A stretch of DNA of 35,669 nucleotides. Origin: CAZUCD01 sp964618855. GTDB lineage: Bacteria > Sumerlaeota > Sumerlaeia > SLMS01 > JANRJK01. The translations under genes and the position numbers were made by a program. How positions within the stretch are numbered: position 1 is the first letter of the stretch; the number at the start of each line of letters is the position of its first letter. The stretch covers positions 1-35,669 of the forward strand of contig CAZUCD010000017.1 in NCBI GenBank assembly GCA_964618855.1. The letters run 5' to 3'. Positions 32,573 through 35,669 of the stretch are shown here, one piece after another. The notes beneath the pieces are model-generated. The model did not search any database. It saw only the letters and a program-made list of their open reading frames with translations, and had not been told where the DNA came from.

Positions 32573-34855
32573 ATGGCCGCAGGCACGTCCGGCGCGCGGA
32601 ACTTCAACCGCGCGGAGGTCGTAGATCGCAACTTCACGGGCTTTGTCTCGGCGTGGCCCTCCAACGGCGCCGCGGTCCGTGGCGGGGGAGAGCTGCTTGC
32701 CCCCGGCGCGGCGCTCACCGTGCAGGACGCCCTCGAGATCATGGAATCCCAGATGGTCGCGCGCCACCAGGACATCGAGGCGCGGGAGATGCGCGCGCGC
32801 GGCGAGGGCTACTACACGATTGGCTCTGCCGGGCATGAGGGGAACGCCATGGTCGGGCGATGGACACGCCACACCGACATGGCCTTCCTGCACTACCGCT
32901 CGGGCGCCTTCCTCGCCGAGCGCTACCGCCAAGTGCCGGGGATGGACTTCACCCGCGACACGATGCTGAGCTTCGCGGCATCCTCCGAAGATCCAATCTC
33001 CGGCGGGCGGCACAAGGTGTGGGGGAGCGCGCCGCTGTGGGTCCCCCCGCAGACGAGCACCATAGCGAGCCATCTGGCGAAGGCGGTGGGAACGGCGATT
33101 TTCCTGCGCCGCGCGAAGCGCCTCGGCCTCGTACCGGGCATGCCCACGGATTCCATCGTCGTCTGTTCATTCGGCGACGCGAGCCTCAACCATGCCGTCG
33201 CGCAGACCGCATTCAACGCAGCGGGGCAGGCAGCCCACCAGAAGCTGCCGTGCCCGGTGCTGTTCGTCTGCGAGGACAACGGCATCGGAATCAGCACGGT
33301 CACGCCGCCAAACTGGGTTCACGAGTCCATGTCGCGCCGGCACGGCATCGCGTACTTCCGCGCCAATGGCCTGGATGTCGCCGACGGTTCGAAGGCCGTG
33401 CGCGACGCCATCGAGTGCTGCCGCCACCACCGTGTGCCCACCTTCCTGCACCTCGAGGTCGTCCGGCTCCTGGCGCATGCGGGCACCGATGCGGAGTACG
33501 GCTACCGCACGTGGGAGGAGATCGAGGCATGGGAGGCGCGGGACCCGCTGCTCGGCACTGCGCGGCTTCTGCTGGAGCATGGTGCCGCAACGCCGGCGGG
33601 GCTCCTCGCCATGTACGAGGGCGTCCGCACGCGCGTGAAGGACGCGGCACGGTATGCAGCGACGCGGCCGAGGCTAACCACTGCGGAACAGGTAATCGCG
33701 TCGCTCGCGCCGTATCACCCCGCCGACGTTGATGCCGAGGCACGCAGGATGGCACCGCAGGAGGAGCGGATCCGCGTCTTTGGCGGCGAGAAGGAACTCC
33801 CGGAGAACCAGGGCCCGAAGCACATGGTCGTGCTCGCCAACAAGGGCCTGCACGACCTCATGATCAAGTACCCCGAGGTGTGCCTCTTTGGGGAGGACGT
33901 GGCCAAGAAGGGCGGCGTCTACACCGGGACCGTCGGTCTTGAAGCGAAGTTCGGGGCAGGCAGAATCTTCAACACGCTGCTCGACGAGACGATGATTCTC
34001 GGCCTCGCGATCGGCGCGGGTCAGCTCGGCATGCTGCCCATGCCGGAGATCCAGTACCTCGCCTACTTCCACAATGCGGAGGACCAGATCCGCGGCGAGG
34101 CGTGCTCCCTGCAATTCTTCTCCAAGGACCAGTACCGCAACCCGATGGTCATCCGCCTCCAGGGGTGGAGCTACCAGAAGGGATTTGGGGGCCACTTCCA
34201 CAACGACAACAGCATCGCCGTCCTACGCGACATTCCCGGCCTGATCGTCGCGACGCCCTCCCGGGGGGACGACGCGGTGAAGATGATGCGGACCCTCGTG
34301 GCGCTCGCGCGCGTGGATGGACGGGTGTGCGTCATGCTGGAGCCTATCGCGCTGTTCATGACGAAGGACCTGCATGCGCCGAAGGACGGCCTCTGGCAGT
34401 TCAACTACCCCGCCCCGGGCGAGTCGATCCCGCTCGGGGAGGGTGCCGTCTACAATCCCGAGGCGACGGACATGACCATCATCTCCTTCGCCAACGGCCT
34501 CTACATGTCGCTGCGCGCCGCAAAGGAACTGGCGGACAAGCATGGCATTCGCGCGCGCGTCGTGGACCTGCGATGGCTCAGCCCCCTCAACGAGGACTTC
34601 ATCGAGGAGCAGGCGAGGGCCACGGGGCGCGTGCTCGTCATGGACGAGAGCCGCCGCGCGGGCGGGGTTGCCGAGTCGATCATGGCGGTGCTGATGGAGC
34701 GCTGCGGCGGGAGCGTCGTCGCGCGCAGGCTCAACGCCATGGACACCTACGTCCCCCTCGGGCCGGCGGCGGACACCGTCCTCCCGCTGGAGCCCGACAT
34801 CGTCGAGGCATCGCTCGCGCTGATGGCCTCCGCGGAGAAGCTCTCCTCAAGGTAG
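32573..34855 (+). CDS. Fused E1 alpha/beta subunit of a thiamine diphosphate-dependent 2-oxoacid dehydrogenase
   Basis: A 760-residue E1 component that decarboxylates a 2-oxoacid with thiamine diphosphate and passes the acyl group to the lipoyl domain of E2. The N-terminal half is the alpha subunit, with YTIGSAGHEGNAMV (81-94) and the diphosphate-binding GDASLNHAVAQTAFN (201-215). The C-terminal half from about residue 415 is the beta subunit, with CLFGEDVAKKGGVYTGTVGL, RIFNTLLDE, and the later RVVDLRWLSPL and VLVMDESRRAGG. Such single-chain forms are known for branched-chain 2-oxoacid dehydrogenase; pyruvate is the alternative. ATG 32573 is the start, after a GGGGTGG stretch; the frame is open upstream only by chance inside the HD-GYP gene. 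No E2 (lipoyl acyltransferase) or E3 gene is in the window. It stands alone, and the next gene is convergent (30-bp gap). Confidence 0.93.
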   Translation: MAAGTSGARNFNRAEVVDRNFTGFVSAWPSNGAAVRGGGELLAPGAALTVQDALEIMESQMVARHQDIEAREMRARGEGYYTIGSAGHEGNAMVGRWTRHTDMAFLHYRSGAFLAERYRQVPGMDFTRDTMLSFAASSEDPISGGRHKVWGSAPLWVPPQTSTIASHLAKAVGTAIFLRRAKRLGLVPGMPTDSIVVCSFGDASLNHAVAQTAFNAAGQAAHQKLPCPVLFVCEDNGIGISTVTPPNWVHESMSRRHGIAYFRANGLDVADGSKAVRDAIECCRHHRVPTFLHLEVVRLLAHAGTDAEYGYRTWEEIEAWEARDPLLGTARLLLEHGAATPAGLLAMYEGVRTRVKDAARYAATRPRLTTAEQVIASLAPYHPADVDAEARRMAPQEERIRVFGGEKELPENQGPKHMVVLANKGLHDLMIKYPEVCLFGEDVAKKGGVYTGTVGLEAKFGAGRIFNTLLDETMILGLAIGAGQLGMLPMPEIQYLAYFHNAEDQIRGEACSLQFFSKDQYRNPMVIRLQGWSYQKGFGGHFHNDNSIAVLRDIPGLIVATPSRGDDAVKMMRTLVALARVDGRVCVMLEPIALFMTKDLHAPKDGLWQFNYPAPGESIPLGEGAVYNPEATDMTIISFANGLYMSLRAAKELADKHGIRARVVDLRWLSPLNEDFIEEQARATGRVLVMDESRRAGGVAESIMAVLMERCGGSVVARRLNAMDTYVPLGPAADTVLPLEPDIVEASLALMASAEKLSSR

Positions 34856-34885
34856 GGTCCCCCGGGCACAGTTCCCGGAGCGTGG

Positions 34886-35669
34886 CTACTCGATGGTCGT
34901 CTGGAACTGGATGCCGAGGTCGTGGATCTTGTTGAAGAGCGTCTTGTAGGAGACGTCGAGCCTCTTTGCGGCCTCCGCCTTGTTGTTGTTGCAGATGCGG
35001 AGTGCTCGGATCACGGCTGCGCGCTGCGCGTCCGCGGCGACTTCGTGCAGCGGCCGGATCTCCTCCTCGCGGCCGAGTTCCAGGATGACCTGGTTGTCGC
35101 GCGTCTGCGCGGTGAACTCCCCAGCCCTAGGGTGTGGCTCCGGCATGTGGATGGTCGTCCCAGCCGACACCGGGAGCAGCGCGCGCAACTCCTGGAGCAC
35201 CGTCGCCTTTTCGATGCAGTTCTGCAGCTCCCGTATGTTCCCCGGCCAGTTGTAGGCCATGAGCTGCGCCATCATTTCCTCCGGCACCGATAGCCGCGGT
35301 ACCCGGTGCCGCTTCGAGAACCTGCCCAGGAAAAACTGGACCAGGTGCGGGATGTCGGACTTCCGCTCCCGCAGCGGTGGCAGCAGGATGGGGATGATGT
35401 TGAGCCGGTAGTAGAGGTCCTCGCGGAACGTCTTGAGGCGGATCATCTCGGCCAGATCGCGGTTGGTGGCGGCGATGATGCGCACGTCCACCGTTATCTC
35501 GCGCTCCCCCCCGACACGGGTAAACTTGCCGTCCTGGAGGACGCGCAGGAGCTTCACCTGGAGCGAGAGGGGCATCTCGCCGATTTCGTCGAGGAACAGC
35601 GTGCCGCCGTCGGCCAGTTCGAAGCGCCCGCGCTGCATCGCGTAGGCGCCCGTGAACGACCCGCGCTCG
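34886..35669 (-). CDS. Sigma-54-dependent transcriptional regulator (NtrC family), C-terminal part
   Basis: The C-terminal 260 residues of a bacterial enhancer-binding protein; the N-terminal part is beyond the window edge. The first visible residues are ERGSFTGAY, the sigma-54 contact loop in its GSFTGA form (usual GAFTGA), followed by Walker B GGTLFLDEIGEM, the sensor region ATNRDL, YRLNIIPILLPPLRER, the AAA+ lid with WPGNIRELQN, and a Fis-type helix-turn-helix at the C-terminus (KAEAAKRLDVSYKTLFNKI). It drives open-complex formation by sigma-54 RNA polymerase. The sensor domain cannot be seen. The gene is convergent with the dehydrogenase gene (30-bp gap). I found no convincing -24/-12 promoter (GG-N10-GC) in the window, so the targets are not evident here. 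Confidence 0.94.
   Translation of the reverse strand, partial: ERGSFTGAYAMQRGRFELADGGTLFLDEIGEMPLSLQVKLLRVLQDGKFTRVGGEREITVDVRIIAATNRDLAEMIRLKTFREDLYYRLNIIPILLPPLRERKSDIPHLVQFFLGRFSKRHRVPRLSVPEEMMAQLMAYNWPGNIRELQNCIEKATVLQELRALLPVSAGTTIHMPEPHPRAGEFTAQTRDNQVILELGREEEIRPLHEVAADAQRAAVIRALRICNNNKAEAAKRLDVSYKTLFNKIHDLGIQFQTTIE

Noticed and set aside
34862..34878. Bidirectional terminator CCGGG-cacagtt-CCCGG between the dehydrogenase and sigma-54 regulator genes
   Set aside because: The stem is only 5 bp with a 7-nt loop and no U-tract. The position is right but the structure is too weak to call.

Overview
The window is about 35.7 kb of GC-rich DNA, densely coding on both strands, from the chromosome of a bacterium with a Gram-negative-type envelope. 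It carries PBP2, a PEGA/TPR protein with a signal peptide, a sigma-54 enhancer-binding regulator and an MqnP/UbiA prenyltransferase. I see no rRNA, tRNA, CRISPR array, integrase, transposase or phage gene. GTG and TTG starts are common, and several genes lack a clear Shine-Dalgarno sequence. The style (fused MFS/SpeE-like protein, fused E1 alpha/beta dehydrogenase, HD-GYP regulator) would fit a high-GC environmental lineage such as Acidobacteriota, Planctomycetota or an uncultured FCB-type phylum. The sequence alone does not settle this. A run of ten N inside cysS shows that this is a scaffolded assembly, possibly metagenomic.

Layout. 1-3.6 kb (minus): the N-terminal half of the ABC-F translation factor EttA, a small Pro-rich hypothetical protein, and PBP2 (mrdA). 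3.7-7.4 kb: a DUF3800-like protein with an altered N-terminal motif, a 637-residue protein that resembles a degenerate Tiki/TraB/EreA-type domain, and an orphan LolD/MacB-type ATPase. 7.4-11.5 kb (minus): a phosphoglucomutase, a nucleosidase-fold protein lacking expected catalytic residues, a PEGA-TPR envelope protein, a strong GC hairpin and a bacilliredoxin. 11.8-16.3 kb (plus): an AIM24-family protein, the glycogen branching enzyme GlgB and RecN. 16.3-19.3 kb: divergent GT4 and GT-C-type glycosyltransferases.

19.3-29.6 kb (minus) is a long collinear set of eight genes with short gaps or start/stop overlaps. In order of transcription it holds a six-helix membrane protein, an acidic protein with a His/Cys cluster, cysS, a fused MFS/SpeE-like protein, an AEC transporter, a TerC-family protein, mqnP/ubiA and recF. 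29.8-32.5 kb (plus) holds a PAS hybrid histidine kinase followed by an HD-GYP response regulator. 32.6-34.9 kb (plus) holds a fused E1 alpha/beta 2-oxoacid dehydrogenase. The window ends in the 3' part of a sigma-54-dependent regulator on the minus strand.

How the genes connect. Phosphoglucomutase and GlgB both belong to glucan metabolism but are not in one operon. RecN and RecF are both recombinational-repair proteins but sit in separate units. The kinase and HD-GYP regulator probably form a signalling pair controlling cyclic-di-GMP. I did not find an unambiguous new multi-gene system. The most unusual items are three proteins that keep a recognisable fold signature but lack the usual catalytic motif (3704-4666, 4677-6590, 9268-9969), the acidic His/Cys-cluster protein (27745-28332), and the MFS/SpeE-like fusion with its C-terminal helical extension.
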